Part shown: one piece after another, positions 19,826-31,688 of the stretch
Position numbering within the stretch: the stretch's first letter is position 1
Layout: each line of letters opens with the position of its first letter
Origin: Phytophthora colocasiae
Taxonomy: Eukaryota; Oomycota; Peronosporomycetes; Peronosporales; Peronosporaceae
Assembly: GCA_018806915.1 (NCBI GenBank)
Contig: JAGKQI010000088.1
Location: 1,607,600-1,671,599, forward strand
Length of the DNA: 64,000 nt
Direction of reading: 5' to 3'
Made by a program: the position numbers and the translations under genes
The notes under the pieces: model-generated
What the model saw: the letters and a program-made list of their open reading frames with translations, nothing else
What the model was told of the DNA's origin: nothing
Database searches by the model: none

Positions 19826-22800
19826 AGCCCCGCTGCATCCGGTAGCATTTGTAGTGAATCCGACTCCTAAGTCGTTCCAATACGTAATTTTCATATCCCG
19901 CGTCCTCGACGTTCTTCAACGGTCCCAGCCACTGATGTACAATCTTCGAGGCCTTGGCACCGCACGGAGGTTTGTACATTCAAACTCGATCACCCGCCTT
20001 GAACGTCCACCTATTCCTCATACGTTTGTTGTAATACCGCGCCTGTCGTCGCTACTCGCTCTCTCTAGCCTTGAACGCGTCCTCATGGCTCTCCTTCAGA
20101 CCTTCCACCAAATAGCAGTGATACGTCGTCAATTCTCCTGCATCTGTCATGTTACCAGTGCGCAGCAACTCGTTAGGGCTGTGTAACTTCCTGCCCATCA
20201 TGTGCTCATTCAACGTCAGCGCTACAATCGAATGTCGCCTCGAATTGCATGCGTAAACCGCGAAGTCAATTCCAATCCCGCTGGTACTCATCGTTCATGT
20301 AGTGGACACCATGGCTTTCCACGTACGATTGAATCCCTCCACTAGCCCAACTATCTGCGGTCTGTAGAGCACTGGTGTTGTCTGCTGCGCCTGTAGTAAT
20401 ACCACCAGCTCCTCAATTACTCGTCCTGTTAGCTCTGGAGCTCCATCCGTAAGGATCTCCCCGAACGGCCCAAACTTTAACACCATTCGCTTCATCAGGA
20501 AGTCAGCGACGCTCTCCACCGTGTGTCGAGTCACTGTCGCTGATACGGCATACCTTGTGAGGTACTCTACCGCCGCGATAACAAGCCGTTCTCCACCATC
20601 GCTCTGGGGTAATAGCTCCAGCCACCCACGTTTCCGCTCTCAAAACTGCGTAATGCCAGGATCACCTCACGCGGTCGCACCTTGCGGCTCCCGCACTCTT
20701 GGCAGCCTCTCACCCAGCTTTTGGCCTTGCTCTGACGCCCCGGCCACCACTACACTTGAGCCATTCTATTCTCACGTACGTGTATCTTTTGTCCTCGGTA
20801 CATACCTGCGTCTTATGGCTTCGTCACCTACTTGCTCTTCTTCTTCGCGTCAAGGATCTCCGTGTCCGTGAGTTGTAACGTTGGCTCTTGCTGTCGTCGC
20901 CTCTACAGTTCAGCTCGCTTTGCTTCCCACTCGTCGCTACGCGGCTCGACCGCAATCGCGTCGCCCGTGCCGACTTCCACCTCAAACTGCGTATATCGGC
21001 CCTGCTGATCATCCACGTACACTGCTAGTTGCTCCGTGCTTCTGGAAGACCGACGTTGTGGAGTCCGTTCCTACTGTGGTCGTTCTGCCTCTAGAGCAAC
21101 ACTATGAACTGTCGTATTCGTTAATGACGCACGCACAGTCGTACTTGATTCTCCTACGTCTTTATCCATTCCCATCGCGTGACCGCCCGCTACTGGTTTT
21201 CCTATCACCTTGAATGGTACAGCCTCCGCTGCTACTGCCTGCTCCGCCGCCATGGAGCCACCCGCCCCTCTTTCCGTGACACACGCGTCCGTACGAGCCA
21301 GCTCAGCGCCACTGCCATTATACAACGCACCTGACCGCCGCCTTTGGCAATCACCACTTGAGGTTCCAGCCGACTCCGTCGTGCTGCTCTCGCCCCCTGC
21401 CCCCTGCTGCGCTCTGTGGCGCGGTGCTCGGGCCCACCGCCACGTCGTTCGACTCCTCCGCGCCGTACTCGTGCTCGCAGTCTTGCTCGTCCACTATTGT
21501 AGCAGCGTCACGGCGCGCACGCTTGTCCATACGCTTCTTCTCCGCTCTCGTCACCGGTCGCGCCGTCGATGGTACTCCGACTCGCTGCATCTGAGGTCGC
21601 GGTCTCGCGGCCTCTGCCGTGCTTACCACGTCTTCCGCTACCGGAACCGCAAGTGCGAACGGCGGAATCAATGCGCCTTCCCCTGCAGAAACCACTGCTG
21701 CAGACCGTCTTTCACAGCCACTCCCGTTTGCATCGCACTCTTGTCTTTTGGAAGCTCGCCCTCACTACCAGCGCCCGGTACCACCACACTTCACTCGTAG
21801 TTCTAGACGGACCGCACCCTCGTATATCGTCCTCCACTTTCTCGTCCTGCCCAGCCTCGTCCATCGCCGCCTGGATCACCTCCTCGCCGTCCTCGCCCGC
21901 GGTCTCGCCGCTGTCTTCTGCGCTACAGCTGAAAAGGTATCCTATTGGAGCTCTCTCCGCATTGTTTTCTTGGTCGTCTCCGCCGCCCAACTGCAGTACA
22001 CTCCGTAAACGCCGGCTCCTGCGCAGCCGTCCACTCCCAGGCCACCGCCTTCCGCAGCAGCTTTATCAGCGGCGCCATGATGGTACCGAAATCATCCACA
22101 AACAGGCGGAAATACACGCCAGATGCACAAACCTCATCGCCTCTACCGCGTCCTTGGGTCGCAGAAACTTCTGTACAGTAGTCACCAGACGCTTCGGGAC
22201 GCCCTCGTGGCTCAGCTGATGTTCCAAGTACTCCATCGAGCATGCGACGAACCGGAGCTTCAAGGTAAGTCCAGCAGCCGACAGTCGCTCCAGCAACATC
22301 AGCTACTCGAGTACATGGCACTCCATGCCCCCAACGCGTAAAAAACACAATGTCGTCTAAATGTACCAAGGAACGTGCTCCACGCGAGCCCTCGCAAAAC
22401 GCTGTTCATCATTCGTTGGAACGTTGAAGCGGCGTTCGTCAACCCAAACGGCATTCGAACGAATCGGTACAGTCCCTTCTTGGTAGTGAACGCGGTCTTG
22501 TCCTTGTCTCCCGGCGCTACCAAGATCTGCCAGTATCCTGCCTTGAGATCCAACGTAGAAAACAACAACGCACCGCCTAACGCTTTAGGGGTCTCATCAA
22601 TTCGTGGAAGAGTATAAACATCTTTCTTTGTTATCGCATTCAATGCACGATAGCCCACACAAAACCTCACTTCGCCGTCCTTCTTGCGGACCATCTCTAC
22701 CGGGAATCCCCAAGTATCGTTTCCTTCCTTGATGACTCCAGTCTTAAGCATCGGTTCCTATTCTCATCGATGATCTTGTCCTCAGCTTGTGTCTGCCGAC

Positions 22801-22969
22801 GCCGCTTCATCATTATCGGCGCTTCCTTGCCCGTACCAATGTAGTGCTGCAGATCGAGAGCCATACTAAGAGAACACGCACTTGCATATCCCGAAAGCTT
22901 TCGAAACACACGCGGTAATTTCAGGATCAACTCTCTGTCTTTAGGTGCATCCGTCCCAAATATCCACCT
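19826..22969 (-). pseudogene. pol: Gyp-T unit 1 pol remnant
   Basis: Same order and same breaks as unit 0, here uninterrupted. RT lead 22930-22697, RT fingers/palm 22751-22299, the palm HLDDIVFF at about 22360 in a shifted frame, thumb 22299-22066, integrase core 20534-20295, integrase tail 20291-20052 and 19979-19826. The tail stops at the MULE-U flank. An extra c in the integrase lead near 20620 distinguishes it from unit 0. Confidence 0.85.
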
Positions 22970-23364
22970 TGTAACGGGGTTACACGGCGCTGCGCGCCTT
23001 GGCTACATTGGTGCGGTAGACACCAGCAAGGACACACGTCACTGATCTGTGTGTGACACATCGTCTTTCACACGTCACATGTACCCATGTGAGGGTAGTT
23101 GGCTACGAGTCACACATTGCATTTCGATTAGGATTTAGTATGTTAGATACTAATCCGTTACATTTAGGATCAGGGCAATAAAATTAATACAGTTCAGTTT
23201 GCATTTTATATAGTTAGCGTTAATCCTTTATTATAGGAACACTGACTCTGTGAGTCCCGTAATTAGTGGACTACTTTGTTCTTGTTATAGAACCGAAGGC
23301 TATTGCCTTACAAGCGAGACTCTACGAGTCAACTAAACTTCCTCTGAGCGGTGCACTCCTACGC
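22970..23364 (-). repeat. Gyp-T LTR between units 1 and 2
   Basis: Same LTR as 17050-17446 with a few single-base deletions (for example actaatccg for actaaatccg). It ends ctcctacgc at the MULE-U insertion. Confidence 0.85.
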
Positions 23365-25719
23365 GAATGACGTTACTGCAACACATCTACGACAAAACGA
23401 CAAGTCTTATCGCAACACATGACGCCTTTAGCCACAGCTTGCTAGGAGTGACATAAAGAGCAATACCAGGCATATGTGGACATCCTCCTTCGTAATTTAT
23501 TCTGGCAAATTACCACTAACGCAAAAGTTACCTGCGGTTTTCAAGAAAATCGCATTAGAGCGAGAGGCTGCAGTCATATCGTAAAATACTTCGTGCAGAG
23601 CAGATATAACCATGGACCAAGGGCCTTCTTCTTGCGCAGCAACGACTGGTGCCAGCTTGACGCCACCATCCTCACCACCGCCACCACCAGACCCTCGCAC
23701 GATGCCTCCTAGTCACGCACGCGCTTACAGCGCGCGTATGTGCAAGGAGCTTTTGCGGACAAAACTTCACAATGTCAATGAACTCGGGAAGAAGCTTCGC
23801 AAAATGACTAAGTACTCTATAAAATTGCTGAATGCACAGGATGAGCTTGCCTTAACGCTTTCTCTGCTGAGAGCTTCAATCCACACACCAGACTCCACAA
23901 CAGGGTACTCAGAACTTGGCATTGTCCCAGTATGCCAGTCTCGCAGGAAGGGAATCACAGTACTCTCGTAAATATCCTCTATGGCAGGTCGGTAGTGTGT
24001 CTTGCATAAAGGCTCGTAATAATACGGAGTCATCGATGGTGTTGACAGTCGATAGTTTAAGCGAACTATTATGATGCCCCAATGATTTTGATCAAGATTG
24101 ACGGGCAACACAACATAGTTGAAGTTGGCAATCCGTTCATCTGGTAGTTTTCCATACCCCATTATCGGAGAAAGTGAATCCATCGCGTAACAGTCACGGC
24201 GTGTGTTGCAAATACAACGAATGATGAATCCAATCACCGCATCGTTTAGCCATTTATCTCTAGCCAGCATTCCAACCAGAGTTTCCACCTTCAGTGTGTT
24301 TGGTCCTGTAGAGGGTCGAAACATCGACATTAGGCTTGAGTTGCCTAGAACTCGAGCTGCTTCAGCTGCCAGCTCTTGACACTTTGCTCCAGCTTCGCTT
24401 GGCATCAACTCATCCGATCCCGTTTCTTCATCAAAGAGGTCCGGCGTTACCAGCATTCGTTCCCACACCGGTAATTTGAGCCACTCCATATCCTTCGTCC
24501 AGTCGGCACACTTGCGGCGGATGTCATAAAATGCCTTCAAACGGTTCACAGCAGCGCTGGTGTAACGGGTAAATAGCAACATATACGTGGTTCTCCACTG
24601 GTGTGTGAGCCTTCCGCATTTTCTTGCGGGTTTCCCACGTCTTGGTCCGTCGAGCATGCCTATGAGCATGTTCATCCTCTGGCACTGAGCCAACATAATC
24701 GCTCGTGTCCGATAGTTTGCGAGCCGTCTTTTGCTGTCTTTCATTGTCGCTATCGACGTCATTAACTCCAGGTCTGGCTCGCTTCTTGGCCTCCGTTCCT
24801 CTGCCACTTTCTGCTTGATCAGCATGTCGATCTTCCGCATCACCTATCATTTATTAATGTTAGCAACACATTAACAGCAACACTATCATTTCAAATGCAC
24901 GTTTCATTCGTACATGACGTAGTAATCGTAGGTGGTTCTAACGGAAAGGCAACAGTAAACAACACGTTTAGCAACACAGTTAACAACATAGTTAGCGACA
25001 TAGTTAACAACATAGTAAGCAACATAGTTAACAACAACAAATGACAGATATACCTGTGGCTTTAGAGCTTTTATCAACCGCGGCTGGCACCTTCTCGTCG
25101 CCGCCACCAGTGTCTTCGTCTCCTCCGCGGCCGGCAACTTCTCGTCCGCCGCCTCCGCTTTCTCGTCCGTCGCCTCTGCCTTCTCGTCTACCGCGGCAGG
25201 CAACTTCTTGTCTGTCGCCGCCACCTTCTCCTTCGCCGACTTCCTTTTTGCGGCGGCCTTCGTTCTCTCAGCAGCTGCCTTCTTCCTTACAGCATCCGCC
25301 TTCTCCTTATAAGCAACTGCCTTCTTGGCAGCGACCAGCTTCGCCTTCAAAGTAGCCCTCGTCTCCAGCGCTGTCTGCTTCGTTACGGCGGACGACGTCT
25401 TCTTCACCGGCGCCTTCGTTGTAACTCCCCCCTTGGTCGTCTTCTTCTTAGTGGTCTTGTTGGTCGCTGTGACCACCTTCTTCGCTCCTATGCGTCCCCC
25501 CTTCTTCGGTGCTGGCGTCACAGCGCCAGCAGTAGCGCGCGCTCCATTCTTCGGCATCGCTGGGCAGTCTAAATGAGATTCAGGGAGGATTCGTACTTAA
25601 CGAAACATGAAATTTGCAGTTGGGAGTTTATATTTCAGTATTTATATTTCGCAAGCAACACATATGTTGCTCATTTCAGGCTGTCGTATGGTTGTATTTA
25701 TGTTGTAGTAACGACTCCG
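23365..25719 (-). mobile_element. MULE-U copy 2
   Basis: Same termini and flanking 9-mers as copy 1 (right flank ctcccacgc at 25720-25728). The left subterminal part reads tttagccacagcttgctagg where other copies have tttggcaacactagg. The intron minisatellite is reduced to a single unit. Confidence 0.75.
23767..25557 (-). CDS. H1-like/Ulp1 peptidase gene, MULE-U copy 2 (longest intact copy)
   Basis: Exon 1 is 25557-25054 (504 bases, ends CAG before gtatat). The intron is 25053-24844 (210 bases). Exon 2 is 24843-23767, entered in phase 0. Together about 526 residues without a stop. Residues 1-168 are Lys/Ala/Thr-rich with runs such as KKAAAERTKAAAKRKSA, resembling histone H1 tails. Then comes a helical linker with an Arg/Lys-rich part, and a Ulp1-like cysteine peptidase fold: WLNDAVIGFII, NHWGIIIV (His), YYYEPL (where the family has Asp), VVESGVWI (where the family has a Cys before Gly). 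Ulp1 enzymes cut SUMO or related proteins. Here Glu replaces Asp and Ser replaces Cys, so activity is uncertain. Such peptidases ride on Mutator-like elements elsewhere. Confidence 0.7.
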
Positions 25720-25728
25720 CTCCCACGC

Positions 25729-28700
25729 AGCCCCGCTGCATCCGGTAGCATTTGTAGTGAATCCGACTCCTAAGTCGTTCCAATACGTAATTTTCATATC
25801 CCGCGTCCTCGACGTTCTTCAACGGTCCCAGCCACTGATGTACAATCTTCGAGGCCTTGGCACCGCACGGAGGTTTGTACATTCAAACTCGATCACCCGC
25901 CTTGAACGTCCACCTATTCCTCATACGTTTGTTGTAATACCGCGCCTGTCGTCGCTACTCGCTCTCTCTAGCCTTGAACGCGTCCTCATGGCTCTCCTTC
26001 AGACCTTCCACCAAATAGCAGTGATACGTCGTCAATTCTCCTGCATCTGTCATGTTACCAGTGCGCAGCAACTCGTTAGGGCTGTGTAACTTCCTGCCCA
26101 TCATGTGCTCATTCAACGTCAGCGCTACAATCGAATGTCGCCTCGAATTGCATGCGTAAACCGCGAAGTCAATTCCAATCCCGCTGGTACTCATCGTTCA
26201 TGTAGTGGACACCATGGCTTTCCACGTACGATTGAATCCCTCCACTAGCCCAACTATCTGCGGTCTGTAGAGCACTGGTGTTGTCTGCTGCGCCTGTAGT
26301 AATACCACCAGCTCCTCAATTACTCGTCCTGTTAGCTCTGGAGCTCCATCCGTAAGGATCTCCCGAACAGCCCAAACTTTAACACCATTCGCTTCATCAG
26401 GAAGTCAGCGACGCTCTCCACCGTGTGTCGAGTCACTGTCGCTGATACGGCATACCTTGTGAGGTACTCTACCGCCGCGATAACAAGCCGTTCTCCACCA
26501 TCGCTCTGGGGTAATAGCTCAGCCACCCACGTTTCCGCTCTCAAAACTGCGTAATGCCAGGATCACCTCACGCGGTCGCACCTTGCGGCTCCCGCACTCT
26601 TGGCAGCCTCTCACCCAGCTTTTGGCCTTGCTCTGACGCCCCGGCCACCACTACACTTGAGCCATTCTATTCTCACGTACGTGTATCTTTTGTCCTCGGT
26701 ACATACCTGCGTCTTATGGCTTCGTCACCTACTTGCTCTTCTTCTTCGCGTCAAGGATCTCCGTGTCCGTGAGTTGTAACGTTGGCTCTTGCTGTCGTCG
26801 CCTCTACAGTTCAGCTCGCTTTGCTTCCCACTCGTCGCTACGCGGCTCGACCGCAATCGCGTCGCCCGTGCCGACTTCCACCTCAAACTGCGTATATCGG
26901 CCCTGCTGATCATCCACGTACACTGCTAGTTGCTCCGTGCTTCTGGAAGACCGACGTTGTGGAGTCCGTTCCTACTGTGGTCGTTCTGCCTCTAGAGCAA
27001 CACTATGAACTGTCGTATTCGTTAATGACGCACGCACAGTCGTACTTGATTCTCCTACGTCTTTATCCATTTCCCATCGCGTGACCGCCCGCTACTGGTT
27101 TTCCTATCACCTTGAATGGTACAGCCTCCGCTGCTACTGCCTGCTTCGCCGCCATGGAGCCACCCGCCCCTCTTTCCGTGACACACGCGTCCGTACGAGC
27201 CAGCTCAGCGCCACTGCCATTATACAACGCACCCGACCGCCGCCTTTGGCAATCACCGCTTGAGGTTCCAGCCGACTCCGTCGTGCTGCTCTCGCCCCCT
27301 GCCCCTGCTGCGCTCTGTGGCGCGGTGCTCGGAGCCCACCGCCACGTCGTTCGACTCCTCCGCGCCGTACTCGTGCTCCGCAGTCTTGCTCGTCCACTAT
27401 TGTAGCAGCGTCACGGCGCGCACGCTTGTCCATACGCTTCTTCTCCGCTCTCGTCACCGGTCGCGCCGTCGATGGTACTCCGACTCGCTGCATCTGAGGT
27501 CGCGGTCTCGCGGCCTCTGCCGTGCTTACCACGTCTTCCGCTACCGGAACCGCAAGTGCGAACGGCGGAATCAATGCGCCTTCCCCTGCAGAAACCACTG
27601 CTGCAGACCGTCTTTCACAGCCACTCCCGTTTGCATCGCACTCTTGTCTTTTGGAAGCTCGCCCTCACTACCAGCGCCCGGTACCACCACACTTCACTCG
27701 TAGTTCTAGACGGACCGCACCCTCGTATATCGTCCACTCCACTTTCTCGTCCTGCCCAGCCTCGTCCATCGCCGCCTGGATCACCTCCTCGCCGTCCTCG
27801 CCCGCGGTCTCGCCGCTGTCTTCTGCGCTACAGCTGAAAAGGTATCCTATTGGAGCTCTCTCCGCATTGTTTTCTTGGTCGTCTCCGCCGCCCAACTGCA
27901 GTACACCCGTAAACGCCGGCTCCTGCGCAGCCGTCCACTCCCAGGCCACCGCCTTCCGCAGCAGCTTTATCAGCGGCGCCATGATGGTACCGAAATCATA
28001 CACAAACCGGCGGAAATACACGCCAGATGCACAAACCTCATCGCCTCTACCGCGTCCTTGGGTCGCAGAAACTTCTGTACAGTAGTCACCAGACGCTTCG
28101 GGACGCCCTCGTGGCTCAGCTGATGTTCCAAGTCGTTGTTTGGGAATGCAGCGCAATGTGAGCTTGCGACAAACCGGAGCTTCAAGGTAAGTCCAGCAGC
28201 CGACAGTCGCTCCAGCAACATTAGCTAGCTCGAGTACATGGCACTCCATGCCCCCAACGCGTAAAAAACACAATGTCGTCTAAATGTACCAAGGAACGTG
28301 CTCCACGCGAGCCCTCGCAAAACGCTGTTCATCATTCGTTGGAACGTTGAAGCGGCGTTCGTCAACCCAAACGGCATTCGAACGAATCGGTACAGTCCCT
28401 TCTTGGTAGTGAACGCGGTCTTGTCCTTGTCTCCCGGCGCTACCAAGATCTGCCAGTATCCTGCCTTGAGATCCAACGTAGAAAACAACAACGCACCGCC
28501 TAACGCTTTAGGGGTCTCATCAATTCGTGGAAGAGTATAAACATCTTTTCTTTGTGATCGCATTCAATGCACGATAGCCCACACAAAACCTCACTTCGCC
28601 GTCCTTCTTGCGGACCATCTCTACCGGGAATCCCCAAGTATCGTTTCCTTCCTTGATGACTCCAGTCTTAAGCATCGGTTCCTATTCTCATCGATGATCT

Positions 28701-28893
28701 TGTCCTCAGCTTGTGTCTGCCGACGCCGCTTCATCATTATCGGCGCTTCCTTGCCCGTACCAATGTAGTGCTGCAGATCGAGAGCCATACTAAGAGAACA
28801 CGCACTTGCATATCCCGAAAGCTTTCGAAACACACGCGGTAATTTCAGGATCAACTCTCTGTCTTTAGGTGCATCCGTCCCAAATATCCACCT
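25729..28893 (-). pseudogene. pol: Gyp-T unit 2 pol remnant
   Basis: RT 28563-28225 and 28854-28621, thumb 28221-27970, integrase core 26544-26332 and tail 26194-25955. It adds private damage: a lost base in the core near 26363 cuts the core frame short, and indels occur near 27300 and 27740. It has the longer replacement stretch near 28133 shared with units 3 and 4. Confidence 0.85.
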
Positions 28894-29290
28894 TGTAACG
28901 GGGTTACACGGCGCTGCGCGCCTTGGCTACATTGGTGCGGTAGACACCAGCAAGGACACACGTCACTGATCTGTGTGTGACACATCGTCTTTTCACACGT
29001 CACATGTACCCATGTGAGGGTAGTTGGCTACGAGTCACACATTGCATTTCGATTAGGATTTAGTATGTTAGATACTAAATCCGTTACATTTAGGATCAGG
29101 GCAATAAAATTAATACAGTTCAGTTTGCATTTTATATAGTTAGCGTTAATCCTTTATTATAGGAACACTGACTCTGTGAGTCCCGTAATTAGTGGACTAC
29201 TTTGTTCTTGTTATAGAACCGAAGGCTATTGCCTTACAAGCGAGACTCTACGAGTCAACTAAACTTCCTCTGAGCGGTGCACTCCTACGC
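28894..29290 (-). repeat. Gyp-T LTR between units 2 and 3
   Basis: Same LTR, starting tgtaacgggg and ending ctcctacgc at MULE-U copy 3. It has an extra t in the run near 28990. Confidence 0.85.
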
Positions 29291-31679
29291 GAATGACGTT
29301 ACTGCAACACATCTACGACAAAACGACAAGTCTTATCGCAACACATGACGCCTTTGGCAACACTAGGAGTGACATAAAGAGCAATACCAGGCATATGTGG
29401 ACATCCTCCTTCGTAATTTATTCTGGCAAAATTACCACTAACGCAAAAGTTACCTGCGGTTTTCAAGAAAATCGCATTAGAGCGAGAGGCTGCAGTCATA
29501 TCGTAAAATACTTCGTGCAGAGCAGATATAACCATGGACCAAGGGCCTTCTTCTTGCGCAGCAACGACTGGTGCCAGCTTGACGCCACCATCCTCACCAC
29601 CGCCACCACCAGACCCTCGCACGATGCCTCCTAGTCACGCACGCGCTTACAGCGCGCGTATGTGCAAGGAGCTTTTGCGGACAAAACTTCACCATGTCAA
29701 TGAACTCGGGAAGAAGCTTCGCAAAATGACTAAGTACTCTATAAAATTGCTGAATGCACAGGATGAGCTTGCCTTAACGCTTTCTCTGCTGAGAGCTTCA
29801 ATCCACACACCAGACTCCACAACAGGGTACTCAGAACTTGGCATTGTCCCAGTATGCCAGTCTCGCAGGAAGGGAATCACAGTACTCTCGTAAATATCCT
29901 CTATGGCAGGTCGGTAGTGTGTCTTGCATAAAGGCTCGTAATAATACGGAGTCATCGATGGTGTTGACAGTCGATAGTTTAAGCGAACTATTATGATGCC
30001 CCAATGATTTTGATCAAGATTGACGGGCAACACAACATAGTTGAAGTTGGCAATCCGTTCATCTGGTAGTTTTCCATACCCCATTATCGGAGAAAGTGAA
30101 TCCATCGCGTAACAGTCACGGCGTGTGTTGCAAATACAACGAATGATGAATCCAATCACCGCATCGTTTAGCCATTTATCTCTAGCCAGCATTCCAACCA
30201 GAGTTTCCACCTTCAGTGTGTTTGGTCCTGTAGAGGGTCGAAACATCGACATTAGGCTTGAGTTGCCTAGAACTCGAGCTGCTTCAGCTGCCAGCTCTTG
30301 ACACTTTGCTCCAGCTTCGCTTGGCATCAACTCATCCGATCCCGTTTCTTCATCAAAGAGGTCCGGCGTTACCAGCATTCGTTCCCACACCGGTAATTTG
30401 AGCCACTCCATATCCTTCGTCCAGTCGGCACACTTGCGGCGGATGTCATAAAATGCCTTCAAACGGTTCACAGCAGCGCTGGTGTAACGGGTAAATAGCA
30501 ACATATACGTGGTTCTCCACTGGTGTGTGAGCCTTCCGCATTTTCTTGCGGGTTTCCCACGTCTTGGTCCGTCGAGCATGCCTATGAGCATGTTCATCCT
30601 CTGGCACTGAGCCAACATAATCGCTCGTGTCCGATAGTTTGCGAGCCGTCTTTTGCTGTCTTTCATTGTCGCTATCGACGTCATTAACTCCAGGTCTGGC
30701 TCGCTTCTTGGCCTCCGTTCCTCTGCCACTTTCTGCTTGATCAGCATGTCGATCTTCCGCATCACCTATCATTTATTAATGTTAGCAACACATTAACAGC
30801 AACACTATCATTTCAAATGCACGTTTCATTCGTACATGACGTAGTAATCGTAGGTGGTTCTAACGGAAAGGCAACAGTAAACAACACGTTTAGCAACACA
30901 GTTAACAACATAGTTAGCGACATAGTTAACACCATGGTAAGCAACATAGTAAGCAACATAGTAAGCAACATAGTAAGCAACATAGTTAACAACAACAAAT
31001 GACAGATATACCTGTGGCTTTAGAGCTTTTATCAACCGCGGCTGGCACCTTCTCGTCGCCGCCACCAGTGTCTTCGTCTCCTCCGCGGCCGGCAACTTCT
31101 CGTCCGCCGCCTCCGCTTTCTCGTCCGTCGCCTCTGCCTTCTCGTCTACCGCGGCAGGCAACTTCTTGTCTGTCGCCGCCACCTTCTCCTTCGCCGACTT
31201 CCTTTTTGCGGCGGCCTTCGTTCTCTCAGCAGCTGCCTTCTTCCTTACAGCATCCGCCTTCTCCTTATAAGCAACTGCCTTCTTGGCAGCGACCAGCTTC
31301 TGCCTTCAAAGTAGCTCCTCGTCTCCAGCGCTGTCTGCTTCGTTACGGCGGACGACGTCTTCTTCACCGGCGCCTTCGTTGTAACTCCCCCCTTGGTCGT
31401 CTTCTTCTTAGTGGTCTTGTTGGTCGCTGTGACCACCTTCTTCGCTCCTATGCGTCCCCCCTTCTTCGGTGCTGGCGTCACAGCGCCAGCAGTAGCGCGC
31501 GCTCCATTCTTCGGCATCGCTGGGCAGTCTAAATGAGATTCAGGGAGGATTCGTACTTAACGAAACATGAAATTTGCAGTTGGGAGTTTATATTTCAGTA
31601 TTTATATTTCGCAAGCAACACATATGTTGCTCATTTCAGGCTGTCGTATGGTTGTATTTATGTTGTAGTAACGACTCCG
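29291..31679 (-). mobile_element. MULE-U copy 3
   Basis: Same ends as copies 1 and 2, with right flank ctcccacgc at 31680-31688. The intron minisatellite has four units. Confidence 0.75.
29689..31517 (-). pseudogene. H1-like/Ulp1 gene, MULE-U copy 3 (exon 1 frameshifted)
   Basis: Exon 2 (30765-29689) is open over 358 codons with the peptidase motifs DKWLNDAVIGF and NHWGIIIV. Exon 1 (31517-31012) is two bases longer than in copies 2 and 4 because of two single-base insertions near 31300-31316 (agcttctgcc and gctcctcg). This breaks the Lys/Ala-rich N-terminus. The intron is 31011-30766. Confidence 0.72.
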
Positions 31680-31688
31680 CTCCCACGC

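Noticed and set aside
30813..30998. Repetitive frames (MLLLTMLLTM and a partner on the other strand) in MULE-U
   Set aside because: They are products of the 12-bp minisatellite, which is open in several frames. It lies in the intron.
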